Assembly: GCA_020796225.1 (NCBI GenBank)
Contig: CM036762.1
Location: forward strand, 55,577,740 to 55,641,739
Direction of reading: 5' to 3'
Source: Arion vulgaris
Lineage: Eukaryota > Mollusca > Gastropoda > Stylommatophora > Arionidae
Length of the DNA: 64,000 bases
How positions within the stretch are numbered: position 1 is the first letter of the stretch; every line of letters starts with the position of its first letter. The notes below the pieces were generated by a model. That model did no database searches and was not told the DNA's origin. It was given only the letters and a program-made list of their open reading frames with translations. Below, in pieces: positions 42,836 through 53,929 of this stretch. A program made the translations under genes and the position numbers.

Positions 42836-43330
42836 TTAGTTTATTCCTTTCGAGCCAAAGGCCGCACATAGGGCAGAGGTTTTAGATCTCCATGTGATAC
42901 GGTTCTTTGCTAGCAGTTGGAGATCTTGTATGGTTTTACATCCCAATAGTTTACTTTCTTGTTGGATGGTTCTTCAAGAGTGGTCTTTGGTCTTCCACGT
43001 TTTCTTTTCCCAACTGGTGACCACATAAGGACTTGTCGATTTAGTCTCTTTTCGTCTGATCTAAGAACATGACCTAAATATTTCCACCTTTGTTTCCTTA
43101 TAATATTTGATACGGGTTGTTGGTGTGTCTATCTCTCACTGTGTTGTTAGAAACGAAATCCCTCCATTTTACTTTTAATAATTTTCGTAGACATTTATTC
43201 TCAAAGCTGCCCAGTTTCTTATCAATTTTCTTTGTTGATTCCAACTTTCACAACCGTAGGTCAGTACAGGAATCCCACATGACCTAAATAATTTAACTTT
43301 TGTGCATATACTAAGGTCTTGAGATTGCCA
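42836..43330 (-). mobile_element. LINE C-terminal fragment, antisense
   Basis: Antisense reading gives VLTYGCESW, KWRYLGHVL-like sequence, KRKTWKTKDHS and TIQDLQLLAKNRITWRS. It directly abuts the mariner-type element. Confidence 0.65.
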
Positions 43331-43455
43331 GATATTAGTTAATTTAGTGAAGGCACTAGCTGCTAGCTGCTATAGCAATCAGAGTTTATTTCTTTCATCG
43401 TGTCTCATCTAATAATAACTTGAAGATAAATAATCCATGTCTCTTTTCTCTACAG

Positions 43456-43584
43456 GTCGCCTTCTGCTGGCAAACTGATAAACTATATGGTTGAGGATGG
43501 TGGTCATGTGTTTGCTGGAGATGTTTTTGCTGAAATAGAGGTCATGAAGATGGTAATGGAACTGAGAAGTTCAGAGAATGGATG
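43456..43584 (+). CDS. ACC: ACC exon 14 (biotin carboxyl carrier, biotinyl lysine)
   Basis: Acceptor 'tctctacag', donor 'gtaagt'. Encodes [19 protein letters not shown] and [23 protein letters not shown] is the biotinylation motif; the modified Lys is codon 43547-43549. The swinging biotin arm carries carboxyl groups between the carboxylase and transferase sites. Phase 2-2; intact. Confidence 0.97.
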
Positions 43585-43679
43585 GTAAGTTGTGTACACA
43601 GTTTTGTAGGATCACATCTATTTTACATTGTAGAATAATCTGCAACAGCTTGATATAAATGAGAGTTAGCAATTATAGA

Positions 43680-43945
43680 GCATAACATCAAGGAAAATTA
43701 AAAATTTGGACAACATGAGTGCCTAGAGAACATAATTTTGGAGGGTATGGTGCCTGGAAGAAGAATGAAAGGAAGACCTAGAAGGCGATGGGTGCAGGAT
43801 GTCATTGACGATCTGAGAATGACTGCTGCTGATGCCGGTCAACTTGCACAGAACAGAAAGATTTTAGGACTGCTATCATGGGAGTCATGTTCCAGAAGGC
43901 ACAAGCTACTTGATGATGAAAATCTAATGTGCTTAAATTCAGTTT
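43680..43945 (+). mobile_element. LINE-gamma 3' fragment
   Basis: Open frame with EGMVPGRRMKGRPRRRWVQD and DLRMTAADAGQLAQNR, a better preserved copy of the fragments at 34660 and 37240. Confidence 0.75.
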
Positions 43946-44050
43946 GACTATGATCCATTAAATTTATTGAAGGGAAGTAAAAAAAAAGAATTAATGCAAA
44001 GTGATACCTTAATTGAAGTAAATGTTTAATGAACTTATTAGACAGGCACC

Positions 44051-44541
44051 TTTTTTCTTTGAACGCTCCATATCTGCCATGTGTTAACCACTCTTGTGAT
44101 TTGTATGTGATCTGAGCCTAAAAGCAATTGTACGTTGGGTACATCCGATTTCTGCAATGCATTTTATATACTAGGGTAGCTTCCTAGGCTCTACCTCAGT
44201 CGCCTGTTAGGACAGGCTTCGGCCGAGTGGTTACGGGCCCAAATTTGGGGTGTAAAGAATAGAACCACTGTTACCTGCCACGCATGTCGTAAGAGGCGAC
44301 TAAGGAGGTTTGGCTGAAATCGGATGCACATGTCCTAAACCTGTAGAAGTCTTATGCATTTAGGGGCCTACCAAACCAATGTGCAACGTATACACGTTCT
44401 TGGCAAAGATCAAACATATCACAAAGAGTGATTAAAATTGGTTGTAAAGAACGAACGCAAAGAAGAAGAAGGACATGCTTTAGAGGTCGCAGTGTTACTA
44501 TTCTTTGTTCCCCTTGCGAACCCTGGCAACAGACTGGTGTT
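44051..44541 (-). repeat. SINE-C split by SINE-A
   Basis: Two halves (44051-44218 and 44470-44541) of one antisense SINE-C flanked by 'acaggcacc' duplications (44042-44050 and 44542-44550). Confidence 0.88.
44219..44469 (+). repeat. SINE-A nested inside SINE-C
   Basis: Head 'cggccgagtggttacggg', tail 'aaagaagaagaa'. Near-identical 'ggacaggctt' / 'ggacatgctt' flanks mark the insertion into the SINE-C core. Confidence 0.9.
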
Positions 44542-44678
44542 ACAGGCACCAACTCATCATATAATTATTCTTGAAGTAAAGGGAATAGATGGTAATGTAC
44601 AATTTGACTTCATCTGATTTATTTGCACATTGTGTTTAAATTAAATGATATCTAGATCATATTTTCCTATGTCAACAG

Positions 44679-44769
44679 TGTGCATTACTCAAAGAGACCA
44701 GGATCACTGTTAGAAGCTGGCAGTATTGTAGCCTATCTCACCCTGGATGACCCAAGCAGAGTTCAAATG
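44679..44769 (+). CDS. ACC: ACC exon 15 (carrier end, central domain start)
   Basis: Acceptor 'tgtcaacag', donor 'gtaaac'. Encodes VHYSKRPGSLLEAGSIVA and LTLDDPSRVQM, the strands closing the biotinyl domain. Phase 2-0; intact. Confidence 0.95.
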
Positions 44770-45094
44770 GTAAACAATCAACATTTAATTTACTTCTAGA
44801 CCAGCAGATCACAAGAGAATATCAATATATGCTGACAATAATTTTTGTAACAATACAATAAAAGTAAATCTTTAGATCTACATGTTCAGTATATATATTG
44901 CGTCAACACATTTTATCTTCATAGCGACGCAGCCTGTGTAGTAGATGCACTAGAGATGTATGAGAAGAAGAAATTTTAACAAGCTGTATATTTCTTGTTG
45001 CACTTTATAGCATAGGGGGTCGGTCACTCTGCCTTACATACAGTTAGCACAAGTCTCAAGTCATCTATTGTTTTCCTCTCATACCATTATACAT
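44770..45094. other. Intron sequence
   Basis: AT-rich. Nothing recognised. Confidence 0.4.
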
Positions 45095-45440
45095 TACATT
45101 GGACCTGCAAGTAATTTATCCATATCGCTCTATCCCGGGTAACACGTTTAATCTATTCTATGAAATTGAGTCTGATATTCAAAAAGTTCATTTCTGTGTT
45201 TCCCTATGGTATCCTTTCATTTTTGAACTATTTTCATCCCACTTCATTGCCTACTTTGTGAGTCTTTAATCATTTCTTTTCAGAGCATGCCCACCATGTC
45301 TCCATCTTCTCTTTTTTATAACAGTTGTTACAAGTGGTTGACGAGACACTTCTCTTGATTAAACCACCTCTGTACATCACTTCTGAATTTGTTCCATTTT
45401 ATCTTCATTATAAGTCATCTATTAGTACATACTTAACTCA
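45095..45440 (-). mobile_element. LINE 3' fragment, antisense
   Basis: 'atatcgctctatcccggg', 'tgtttccctatggtatcc' and 'tctccatcttctctttttta' in the same order as at 26815 and 56180. Confidence 0.55.
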
Positions 45441-45989
45441 TTCCATACTAACTACCACAGTGTGTGCCAAGCTTGTTTTATTAAAATAATCCAACTGCTG
45501 CACAGTGTGCCAAGCTTTGTTTCATGGAAAATTTGTGCTAAATTTGCGTCAACACATTTTGATTTGGTTTATATCTACAGCAAAGCTATGTATTTCTAAA
45601 TCGTGATCCGATAGTGTTTGGTACAAAAATTTAGTTGATGAATTTTATATATTTTTCAAGCTGGAAAGTAAGAACAAAAATTAATTTGGCAGCATCATGT
45701 TCTTTAATTTAATAGTGAACGTGTTAATAAGGTATTACATCCAATGGGTCTTTTCTGTGTTCCTCAATAAAGCTTTGCGGATAATCACAAAAATATTTAA
45801 CTTCAGGAAATCTCTGCCATATGAAGATTTAAACTAAAATATATTGAATAAATTACCAACATTTTTTTCTGGTGTTTGCTCCCAATGAAAACTTATCACT
45901 ACCACTTGTGTGAAAGATTTTGCTAATTAAATATCAAATTCATTCAGTTATACACCTTAGCATGATGGTAATTTATTTTTCTCCCTCAG
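45441..45989. other. Intron sequence
   Basis: 'cagtgtgtgccaagctt' / 'cagtgtgccaagctttg' occur 55 bp apart. Otherwise unrecognised and AT-rich. Confidence 0.4.
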
Positions 45990-46204
45990 GCTAAACTGTA
46001 TGAAGGACCACTACCTAACCATGAAAGCACTGCAACACACGGTGACAAACGTCATCAAGTTTTCCATAAGCTAAATGTGATCTGGACAACATCCTTTCTG
46101 GATATGTTTTACCTGAGCCTTACTTCAAAGACAGATTACGTGCAACAGTAGAGAAACTGATGCAATGTTTAAAGGACCCAGCGCTGCCTCTGCTAGAGTT
46201 ACAA
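45990..46204 (+). CDS. ACC: ACC exon 16 (central domain, frameshifted)
   Basis: Acceptor 'ctccctcag', donor 'gtaagt'. Reads AKLYEGPLPNHESTATHGD, HQVFHKLNV, then shifts. Restoring one G near 46078-46081 recovers a DLDNILSGYVLPEPYF segment, then LRATVEKLMQCLKDPALPLL and ELQ. 215 nt printed, 216 expected. Without the base a stop arises at about 46149. Flanking conservation again points to a lost homopolymer base. Confidence 0.92.
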
Positions 46205-46225
46205 GTAAGTAATTAATCACTGTTT

Positions 46226-46510
46226 AATTGATACCCTGGGAATCCCTTGCACAAGATTGCCAAATGTGGTACTGTTACAACACAAGAGGAACTCAGCTGA
46301 GAATCATCATACCTGAGAATCATCATACTGTGGATGTGCAGAGAAAGCGAGCTGCACGATAAAACAGAACATACAACATCCACATGTCTAAACTCAATCA
46401 TGTATGCCTCACCTGTGGTAGGGGATTGTGTTTGAGGATTGGACTTTACAACTACCTCCGCACACAAACACATGTCGAAGACTTGTTGTCATTGTTTGCA
46501 ATGGACGATT
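46226..46510 (+). mobile_element. LINE-beta C-terminal tail
   Basis: Similar base by base to 18966-19210 ('tgggaatcccttgcacaaga', 'aacacaagaggaactcag'), ending in the degraded C2H2-finger region. Confidence 0.72.
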
Positions 46511-46595
46511 ATTATTAATTGATCAGCTGGAGCAGTACCTACTGACAGAAGAAACGTCAGCAGCAGCAATGCAATCTTTATGTGACTTTTATAAA

Positions 46596-47140
46596 TCTAA
46601 TGAAAGCTTTTGACACGGTCAACAGAGCTAGGCTCTGAGGGATGATGTGGAGAAGTTTGAATGTATAAATGAATTCTCATTGACTGTCAAACAGCTACAT
46701 GTTAGGCAGTGTTGCGAAATGATAGAAAATTATCAGATAGCTTTTACTTCACAAATAGCATAAAAATTAAGCTGTAGGAGGTCAGCAGTTGAATGTATAA
46801 ATGAATTCCCATTGACCGTCCTACAGCTACATGTTAGTCAGTGTTGCGAAATGGTAAAGAATTATCATATAGCTTTTATTTCACAAAGTGTCAAAACAAA
46901 GCTGTAGGGGGTCAGCAGTTGCACTCTTCTACATAATATTTACAACTATGCTCACAGATGCTTTTCAAGTGTGTAATGATGTTGGAATAAAGATTAAATC
47001 TAGGACAAATGACTATTCAATCTCAGACAGCTACATGCCCGAAGATGAAGGAACCATCCTCCTTGATATTATTATTCACTGATGATTGTACCATAGCAGC
47101 CAGTTCTGAAGCAGATCTGTAAACAATTCTGTAAGGGCCA
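46596..47140 (+). mobile_element. LINE-beta reverse transcriptase fragment
   Basis: Encodes AFDTVNRARLRDDVEKF-like sequence (the AFDTV box holding a catalytic Asp), then MLTDAFQVCNDVGIKI and a YRTDG/FNLR-like segment. An internal 132-bp duplication breaks it. Confidence 0.75.
46659..46920 (+). repeat. 132-bp tandem duplication within LINE-beta
   Basis: 'gaatgtataaatgaattc' begins at 46659 and 46791. Both copies end 'ggtcagcagtt'. The copies differ at several positions, so the duplication is not recent. Confidence 0.9.
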
Positions 47141-47157
47141 TCCACCAAATTAAAAGT

Positions 47158-47428
47158 ATTCTTCTTATATTCAAACGCTCCATATTGACCAATTGCTAAC
47201 CACTTTGTGTGATTTGTATGTGATCTGAGCCTAAGAGCGAGTGTATGTTGTGCCATTTATGCGCCTACAAGTAGGCCAGGCCAGCACATCTAATTTCTGT
47301 GATGCTTTTTATTTACTAGGTGTAGCTTCCCTAGTTCCTACATCATTTGCCTCTTACAACATGTCACATAGGTCGCAGTGGTACTATTCTTCGCTTCTCT
47401 TGTAGGCCCCAGCATCGCACTGGCGAAT
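47158..47428 (-). repeat. SINE-C copy with 9-bp target duplication
   Basis: Flanked by 'attaaaagt' (47149-47157 and 47429-47437). Full length, antisense. Confidence 0.9.
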
Positions 47429-47437
47429 ATTAAAAGT

Positions 47438-47757
47438 TTAGACTTGCTCATAAAATTCCAGTAAACTATACAAGTAACCATTGCCAGTTGGAACAAAATA
47501 ATTTATGTCCCATAATCAGACTTCTTTGTTGGGATTAAATTTTGTAGTTAGAAAAAAATGAATTGAGTGTCGATCTTGTACATCTAAATTATTACAGTTT
47601 TGTCCCTAAATTCAACGTTGTTGAAAGTTCATTTTAAAGCTCAAAATTTTTATATTATAGTGAAAATATACACAAACTGCACATTTTTTTTACAGTCAAC
47701 CTAAATTTGTTGAATATAATTTTTCCTGATAAAATTCATCAATTTTATATTCTTAAG
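47438..47757. other. Intron sequence
   Basis: Very AT-rich, ending in the exon 17 acceptor. Confidence 0.45.
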
Positions 47758-47877
47758 GATCTGATATCAATGATACAAGGTCGTGTGCCACATCATGTAG
47801 AAAGATCTATTCGGAAACTGATGTCATCATATGCCAGTAACATCACATCAGTGTTGTGCCAGTTTCCCAGCCAGCAG
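47758..47877 (+). CDS. ACC: ACC exon 17 (central domain)
   Basis: Acceptor 'attcttaag', donor 'gtatgt'; 40 codons, phase 0-0. Encodes [18 protein letters not shown] and [16 protein letters not shown], near identical to vertebrate ACC in the second block. Intact. Confidence 0.96.
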
Positions 47878-47954
47878 GTATGTAAATGTGTTAGCAGATT
47901 AATTGTTTTCATATGTAATTGAGTTGACTATTTTAGATTAGTTATTCCATCCTT

Positions 47955-48235
47955 GAGATATCTACAGTAGTGTAGTTGTTATTAAACTCGGTTCTTAGGC
48001 TAGTGGTCCGGGTTCATTTCCACAGTTGGTGTGGAATATTTTTTGGAACGTTACGGCTCTCAGGTCAACCAAGCCTTAATTGGGTACCTGGAAAAACACT
48101 GGGAAGTATAGGTGGCCAGCATGATGTTGACCACATCCATCCATCGTATGCCAACGGTCAATGAAAAATATACGCCTAACACTGTATTACCCTATATACC
48201 TCAAGGTATAGAAGGGTTCCTTTACCTTTTTATTC
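47955..48235 (+). repeat. SINE-G copy, sense, near full length
   Basis: 'gtagtgtagttgttatt' (A-box-like), 'ccgggttcatttccac' (B-box-like), 'aaccaagccttaattgggt' and 'cctcaaggtatagaaggg'. Confidence 0.82.
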
Positions 48236-48289
48236 CATCAATGAACATTTTTTTAGCTCATCGACTCTTGCAGCAGACATACAATAGAC

Positions 48290-48480
48290 TAAAATGTAAG
48301 ACTTAGCCTAGGGGTCACAGATAGCGAAGATGATTACACTGCACTAGTGACTACATACTGTGAAAATTACAGGTTTTGAGGTTAGCTACGCCCCTAATTC
48401 TTGGTGTGCACACAGTACGCGGTAGAACTACAGGAGAACCAGATCATTTGCTTGGGAATCTTAATTACAAGTATCTCGGA
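48290..48480 (+). mobile_element. LINE-gamma fragment
   Basis: Encodes NLNYKYLGSLNGEE, the 'F-x-YLGS' segment, with degraded surroundings. Confidence 0.5.
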
Positions 48481-48710
48481 AGTCTAAATGGCGAGGAATA
48501 TCTGGTAATAAGGAAAGCAAACCTTCATGTAAAAATAAATCAGAGGTGACATAACTGTTCCAGAGTTCATAGCGGGTGAACAGAAAAAATATAACCTGAC
48601 CTAGACGCACACAACCGAGACATACATTTTGAGGCACATATATAAACTAGCAGAAGATTTCTTTTCGCAATTTGATCCATCTATTCCAAGGATGTAATAT
48701 AGCCAACAGA

Positions 48711-49250
48711 GTTAATTCAGAGTCAGAACTGTTTGATTCTGAACACGACTTTGCTAGCGCATTTCCAACATGTTTGGTCGGGTAATTTCCGGTTTCGTTT
48801 GCCGAGCTACTGAGTTAGTGCTTGAGCAACGCTGTGAGCTATGAATGTTACATGGAATGCTTTTTGCTGTGTCAAGCGTGCATTTGTTGTGTGTTAGTGT
48901 GTATTCAGAAAATGGCGGACAGCGGTTATGATGAACAAGCTCAATCTGCCGTATGCAGTTATATAGTGCGGGTGCAGAAAGCTGGATTTTGTCGTGATTG
49001 ATGTTCCATTCGACAAAAATTGCAATTCAAGTGATGAACAGTTTTGTGTTGCTACATTAGCGACGGCCATATGCATTTTATGCGGAGCAGGTTTTTTGTT
49101 GACGGTCACGGCTGTTTCATTCTGGAATTAGTTCACACAGGAAACATTTCACAGTTGTTAGCATTTCGTGTGATTTTCATTGGCACGAGAGAAGCAATTA
49201 TGGGGTGACCTGTTGCAGTGAAGTTGGAACTGTACTTATGAACTATGAAC
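48711..49250 (+). mobile_element. 540-bp unidentified insertion with 15-bp target duplication
   Basis: Perfect direct repeats 'aatatagccaacaga' (48696-48710 and 49251-49265) bracket the segment. It is richer in CpG than its surroundings and has no terminal inverted repeats and no poly-A or GAA tail. At 48913 an ATG in good context ('aaaatggcg') opens a 29-codon frame starting MADSGYDEQAQSAVCSY and ending at TGA. It may be a retroposed transcript or gene fragment; I do not recognise the peptide. Confidence 0.6.
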
Positions 49251-49379
49251 AATATAGCCAACAGAAAGACTGCAGAAGTTCCTTTCATAGAAATGTCAGC
49301 ATGATAACTTTTATAAATGAGTTTATCTTGTTTGAATGTTCTTAATTCATTTTCTAAATATTTATAAACACTGCAGTCT

Positions 49380-49600
49380 CAGAGCATACCTCCATAGAAT
49401 TGGTCTCAGGGACTCAGCTGCCTGCACCTGTGGAGTACCAAAGCAGTTTCCATAGCATATCCTGAAAGACTGCCCAACCGGAACATGGAAATGGCAGACA
49501 GGTACAGCCTTTCTGAACAAACTGGGGGACCGGTGAAAACCTCAAGCGCACCGCCCTGCTTATGACAGATTCTGGAGTAGTCACATATCACAAGTTGATC
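49380..49600 (+). mobile_element. LINE-alpha C-terminal fragment
   Basis: 'attggtctcagggactcagc', 'ggagtaccaaagcagtttcc' and 'accgccctgcttatgaca' match 39450-39635. Only the zinc-binding tail region remains. Confidence 0.62.
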
Positions 49601-49747
49601 ACAGAAGAAGACAGTTGTATAAGACATGATGTTTGCGACTGACATTTGATTTTCTACCCACTAAATGCAGATGTTCTTCTATGACTATACTTCTATTTAT
49701 GTCATTTCATCATTTATTCATTTCTAGTGACATTTTTTTGGTTTCAG

Positions 49748-49937
49748 ATTGCTAGTGTCATTGACAGCTATGCTGCCACTCTGATCAAACGGACAGATCG
49801 AGATGTATTCTTTATGACATGTCAGGGCATCGTACAGTTGGTTCAACGCTACAGGAATGGAATCAGGGGCCACATGAAGTCAATAGTACAGGAGCTACTG
49901 CGACATTATCTCAGAGTCGAACTTCAGTTTCAGCAGG
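49748..49937 (+). CDS. ACC: ACC exon 18 (central domain)
   Basis: Acceptor 'ttggtttcag', donor 'gtatgt'. Encodes [37 protein letters not shown] and [14 protein letters not shown]. Phase 0-1; intact. Confidence 0.96.
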
Positions 49938-49949
49938 GTATGTTTGTTG

Positions 49950-50375
49950 TATATATGACACTTCTTCATAAAGCATGTCCTTTGCCTAATGTCACTCTCA
50001 TCACAGCCTGTTTGAAAGACAGTACTCTAGTCAATACACTCACCTCCAATCTTCAAGTTCAAGGTTCTCTTTACTCTAAGGTTGCTACCATCATTTCTGT
50101 CGTTCCCTGCCTCATCTTCCAGGAACATGCCCTACAGTATTGTTGTCTAAACCGCTGTAATGTTTCTCTCTCTCTGCCTTTTTAACCCGAATTGGGGCAT
50201 AGGCTCTCAACCAACTCATGCCCAGTCTTCCTATCTCTAGCTATCTCCTGCAGCTACCTCCAGCTCTTCTTTATATTGTTGATCTCTGCCTTCAAATCTC
50301 ATCTCCATGTATTTCTAGGCCTCCTTTCTTTTCTGTCCCTGTGGGTTCCAGGAAAGAACTCTTCTTGTTATATTC
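49950..50375 (-). mobile_element. LINE-gamma C-terminal fragment, antisense
   Basis: Antisense: RRPRNTWR, DLKAEINNIKKSWR and LQEIARDRKT, the basic tail of the polyprotein. Confidence 0.65.
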
Positions 50376-51194
50376 TCTTCTGGTGCTGTGATGTTTAATG
50401 TTACCAAAATATTTCAGTTTCTGAGACATGATGTGTTATGATATTGCATGTCACTATTTTGTTTATTAAATTTATGCAGTCAATAAGATTGGGTACTTTC
50501 ATACAATGTGAGAACCCATAATTTCCTGACTGCTACAGTAAACCATGTTACGATCACTCCATGTCTTATTGTCCTGGAGTCGAGAACAGGGACACTTTGT
50601 GAACTGTTAGTAAATATGTCATATTATGTTTTGAAAATGTTGGTATTGTCATGATTATTTTTACTGTCATATGTGTGGTTATTGACAATAACCTCATTAG
50701 TGGCTGCGTTGAAGTGAAATTCTTCTAATGGATAGTCTTTACTAAGTGTTCTTTTGACAAAAAACCAATACCAGGTACCTCAACTATGCATGAATTCATA
50801 GCGGGCGAGCGAAGAAGTATCATCGTGAGTCAAAAGGATATAAATCAAAATAGATATTCCAGGAAGACAGATCTCGTCAGCAGGGGACTGCAACTGTCTA
50901 GAGAACAAACTCAAAACAAAAGATGTCCTCAGAAACAGAATGTATTAGTCATTATTGACGGGGAGGAATCAACATATACGCATGACTCAATGGCCATGCG
51001 CAGCATGACCAGAGATCGCTGAATAAGAAGAAAAATAGGTATATGATCTGTTCTAGTTGATGCTGAACTAAGCCGTGTCCTCGGAGTCATCGAGAGAGAG
51101 ATATCCTCTGAGTCATAGATTTTTGTATTTGTTAATGTATCGAAGATTTACATAACTCAAATGTTGTTATTTGTCATGACATAAGTTCTTTGTT
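50376..51194. other. Intron sequence with a small repeat
   Basis: 'gcatgaccagagatcgctga' near 51002 recurs at 27533, both followed by AGAAGAA-like tails. Otherwise unrecognised. Confidence 0.4.
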
Positions 51195-51760
51195 AAAGTA
51201 TCCAGATTCTACAGTGGATTCCTGGGCACACAAATATCCCAGGAAATGACAAGGCAGATCATCTGGCCAAACAGGGATCATCAAAACCACAAATAGACAA
51301 ACCTGTTAGCATACAAAGTATAAAACAGATTCTGAAAAACAACTCCAGAGAAGATTGGCTGAACCGATGGGCTATGGGGACGACTGGTCGGGACATGTAT
51401 GCAGAGATGAATAGACCAAACCCCAAGGACAATATAAATCTGCTACAAAGAAAAGATCAAAGCACTATCTTTCAGTTAAGAACAGGACATGTTGGACTGA
51501 ATCACCACCTACACAGAATAAAACCCACACACCTACCACACTGTAGAAAGTGCAGTCACTCATGTGAGACAGTACAACATATCTTGATTGAATGTCCTGG
51601 ACTGCATAAAGCTAGACAAGAACTCCTCCCACCACACCCATCTGTTCATAATACCCTTTACACTAGTCTTCCACAATTACAGAACACATGCAGATTCTAC
51701 AAACTGGCATTGGCTGCCCAAGAGTGAAAACTCGCAGCTCTGGTTAGAAGAAGAAGAAGA
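51195..51760 (+). mobile_element. LINE-alpha RNase H end and zinc knuckle
   Basis: LQWIPGHTNIPGNDKADHLA (51213 on, RNase H final motif), then an open frame with SIFQLRTGHVGLNHHL and CRKCSHSCETVQHILIECPG (CCHC-like), ending near 51727. A (GAA)n tail follows at about 51748-51760. Confidence 0.82.
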
Positions 51761-51768
51761 AAGTATCC

Positions 51769-52012
51769 AGAAGTCTCTGTGGCTAATTGGCTATGCCCCT
51801 GCTGTACGTTTTGAAGGTTGTGAGTTCAAATCCAGGCAGCGTCATTCTGCTAACGAGTGCATTTTTTTCAGAGACCCCTAGGATTTTTGCTGGAGCTACA
51901 GAGTTCATACTTTGTTTAATACTCTCGGCAGGTGGCGTTCCATTTCTGCAGAGATGGACTGAGCCATATGGGGTAAAACCCGGTGCAATGAAATCAATCT
52001 TTCAGCTTTAGG
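51769..52012 (+). repeat. SINE-B copy, sense
   Basis: Directly behind the LINE-alpha tail. 'gtggctaattggctatgcc' (A box), 'gtgagttcaaatccaggc' (B box), 'aggatttttgctggagct' and 'gaaatcaatctttcagct'. Confidence 0.82.
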
Positions 52013-52494
52013 CCGTATAGATCCAGAAATCATGTTCTTGGATGTATGTATTAAATGCAGCTGGGGTTGGTTAACATATACCAGTATCTTACAACCACAA
52101 ACAACATTGGGTATAGTTAATGTTTCAACAAATTTGAACTTTGTAAAATGTAAAAACGTTTGTGTTTTGTATGTTCATCTCTGTCCAGTCATGTTGCTTC
52201 TGTTATTTTCTTTCTTCATTCGCCCTGAAAAAGTTGTTACGTCATGTGACTGTTTACAGTTAGGCCATACCTTCCATATTCTGGTCCTATACATCCATTT
52301 CCAGCACATTGTATGAACCAGGTTTTCCATTCCTTTTTGATCTATACTTCCTTAGCCAGACTGCAGTAATGCAGTATGTTTCAATGATCACCTTGGAGGT
52401 GAAGTAGAGTCTTGGCCATGGTTGTGGTTTTCTGTTGATCTCATTAACTGCACCGTGAGCACTTAATTTTATTTATGTATCTGTTATTGATAAC
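52013..52494. other. No recognised feature
   Basis: Intron sequence. Nothing supported. Confidence 0.4.
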
Positions 52495-53370
52495 ATCTTA
52501 AACAAGTGAAGAAGAAAACTCCTGGCCACAGTACCTAAAGGAACACTTTCCTAACAGCAGGTGGACCCATGTATACACAGATGGGTCTGCAGCAAATGCA
52601 ACTGAAAATGGAGGAGGAGGAGCCCTCATAGTGCTCAGTGACATGAAACTCAGGAAGCTAAAATTAGCGACAGGAAGGTTCTCCAGCAATTACAGAGCAG
52701 AGGCCCTAAAAGCAGCAGCAGAAGCCATAGTGTCAGAGGAACATGTAAATGAAAACCTGGTATTTCTTACTGATGCCCTGTCAGTAATTACTGCTCTAAA
52801 AATGAAGACGATAACAACTTGAAGGAACTGCAAGCATCACTACACCAAGTATGCAACATCTTCTCTAGAGTGGTAATACAGTGGATACCATCTCACTGCG
52901 GAATACCTGGAAATGAGACTGCAGACATATTGGCAAAAGCAGGAAGCAGGCTACCACAGACAGACACCAGTATGACATATGAGGAAGCAAAGTACGGATA
53001 AAAATGGCCTACAAGAACAAATGGCTGAGAGATCACCCAGGGCATGAAAAGGACGATGCTTACCACCAACTAAGTAGAGAGGAACAGGTTGTCATTTTTT
53101 GTCTACGAACAGGGCACAATAGACTGAGGTACCATCTGTTTAACAAGTATAAAATAGGCCCATCTGACATATGTACATGTGGCACCAGCAAGATGACAGA
53201 GACACATACTGCAAGAATGTCCAATGTACATGGAACAGAGAAAAAACACATGGCCAATCCCCATATCAGCCCAAGACAAGCTATACGGAGATGTACATGG
53301 ACTCCGGTTGACCACTAACTACTTTAAAGTATACAAATCGATGTCTGAAAACGTTGGAAGAAGAAGAAGA
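52495..53370 (+). mobile_element. LINE-alpha RNase H domain, best copy
   Basis: THVYTDGSAANATENGGGG (first Asp), NYRAEALKAAAEAIVSEE (Glu), VFLTDALSVITALK (second Asp), VIQWIPSHCGIPGNETADIL (final motif), then FCLRTGHNRLRYHLF and a zinc-binding tail. One frameshift near 52805 and one stop near 53000. It ends in (GAA)n at about 53357-53370, the same kind of tail as SINE-A and SINE-C. Confidence 0.87.
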
Positions 53371-53519
53371 AGATAACATCTTCCTTCAAGTGTCTAGTTA
53401 CCCTGAACAATACCTTTTGACAGAAACGTAGGTTTTATGAATGTTCTTGTTTCCTTGTCTCAATAAAACAAAATGGTTATGTACTTATTTCTGTATTGAT
53501 TCCATCTTTTTTTGACCAG

Positions 53520-53644
53520 GTTCATATGACAAATGTGTGTGCTCCTTCCGAGATAAAAACAAGGATGACATGCTAGCAGTTGTGCAGACAATTTTCTCTC
53601 ATGTTGCTGTGCAACAGAAGAACACATTGGTGATAATGCTGATT
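53520..53644 (+). CDS. ACC: ACC exon 19 (central domain)
   Basis: Acceptor 'ttgaccag', donor 'gtaagt'. Encodes SYDKCVCSFRDKNKDDMLAV and TIFSHVAVQQKNTLVIMLI, matching the YDKCV-xxxRE-NKxDM block. Phase 1-0; intact. Confidence 0.95.
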
Positions 53645-53929
53645 GTAAGTATCAATAGCAGTATATGTTTTCTCTGCCTCTTAGAATCCCATGCCTCTTA
53701 GAATCCCAAGAGATTAAACGTGCAGCAGTTCTGTGGAATATGTTTTGTTGTATATAGTTTATTTGAATACGCTTGGGAATCAAAACTCGGGGGAGAGGGA
53801 ATGTTAAGGAGTCTTATTGTTCATGTCCTCCTTGTACATCCTAATATTGCCTAAAAGACATTAAAGGCTTGGGAGAGTAGCCAAAAAAAATAAAACAATT
53901 ATTGATGTTCATATGCTGTAATTGGCTGT

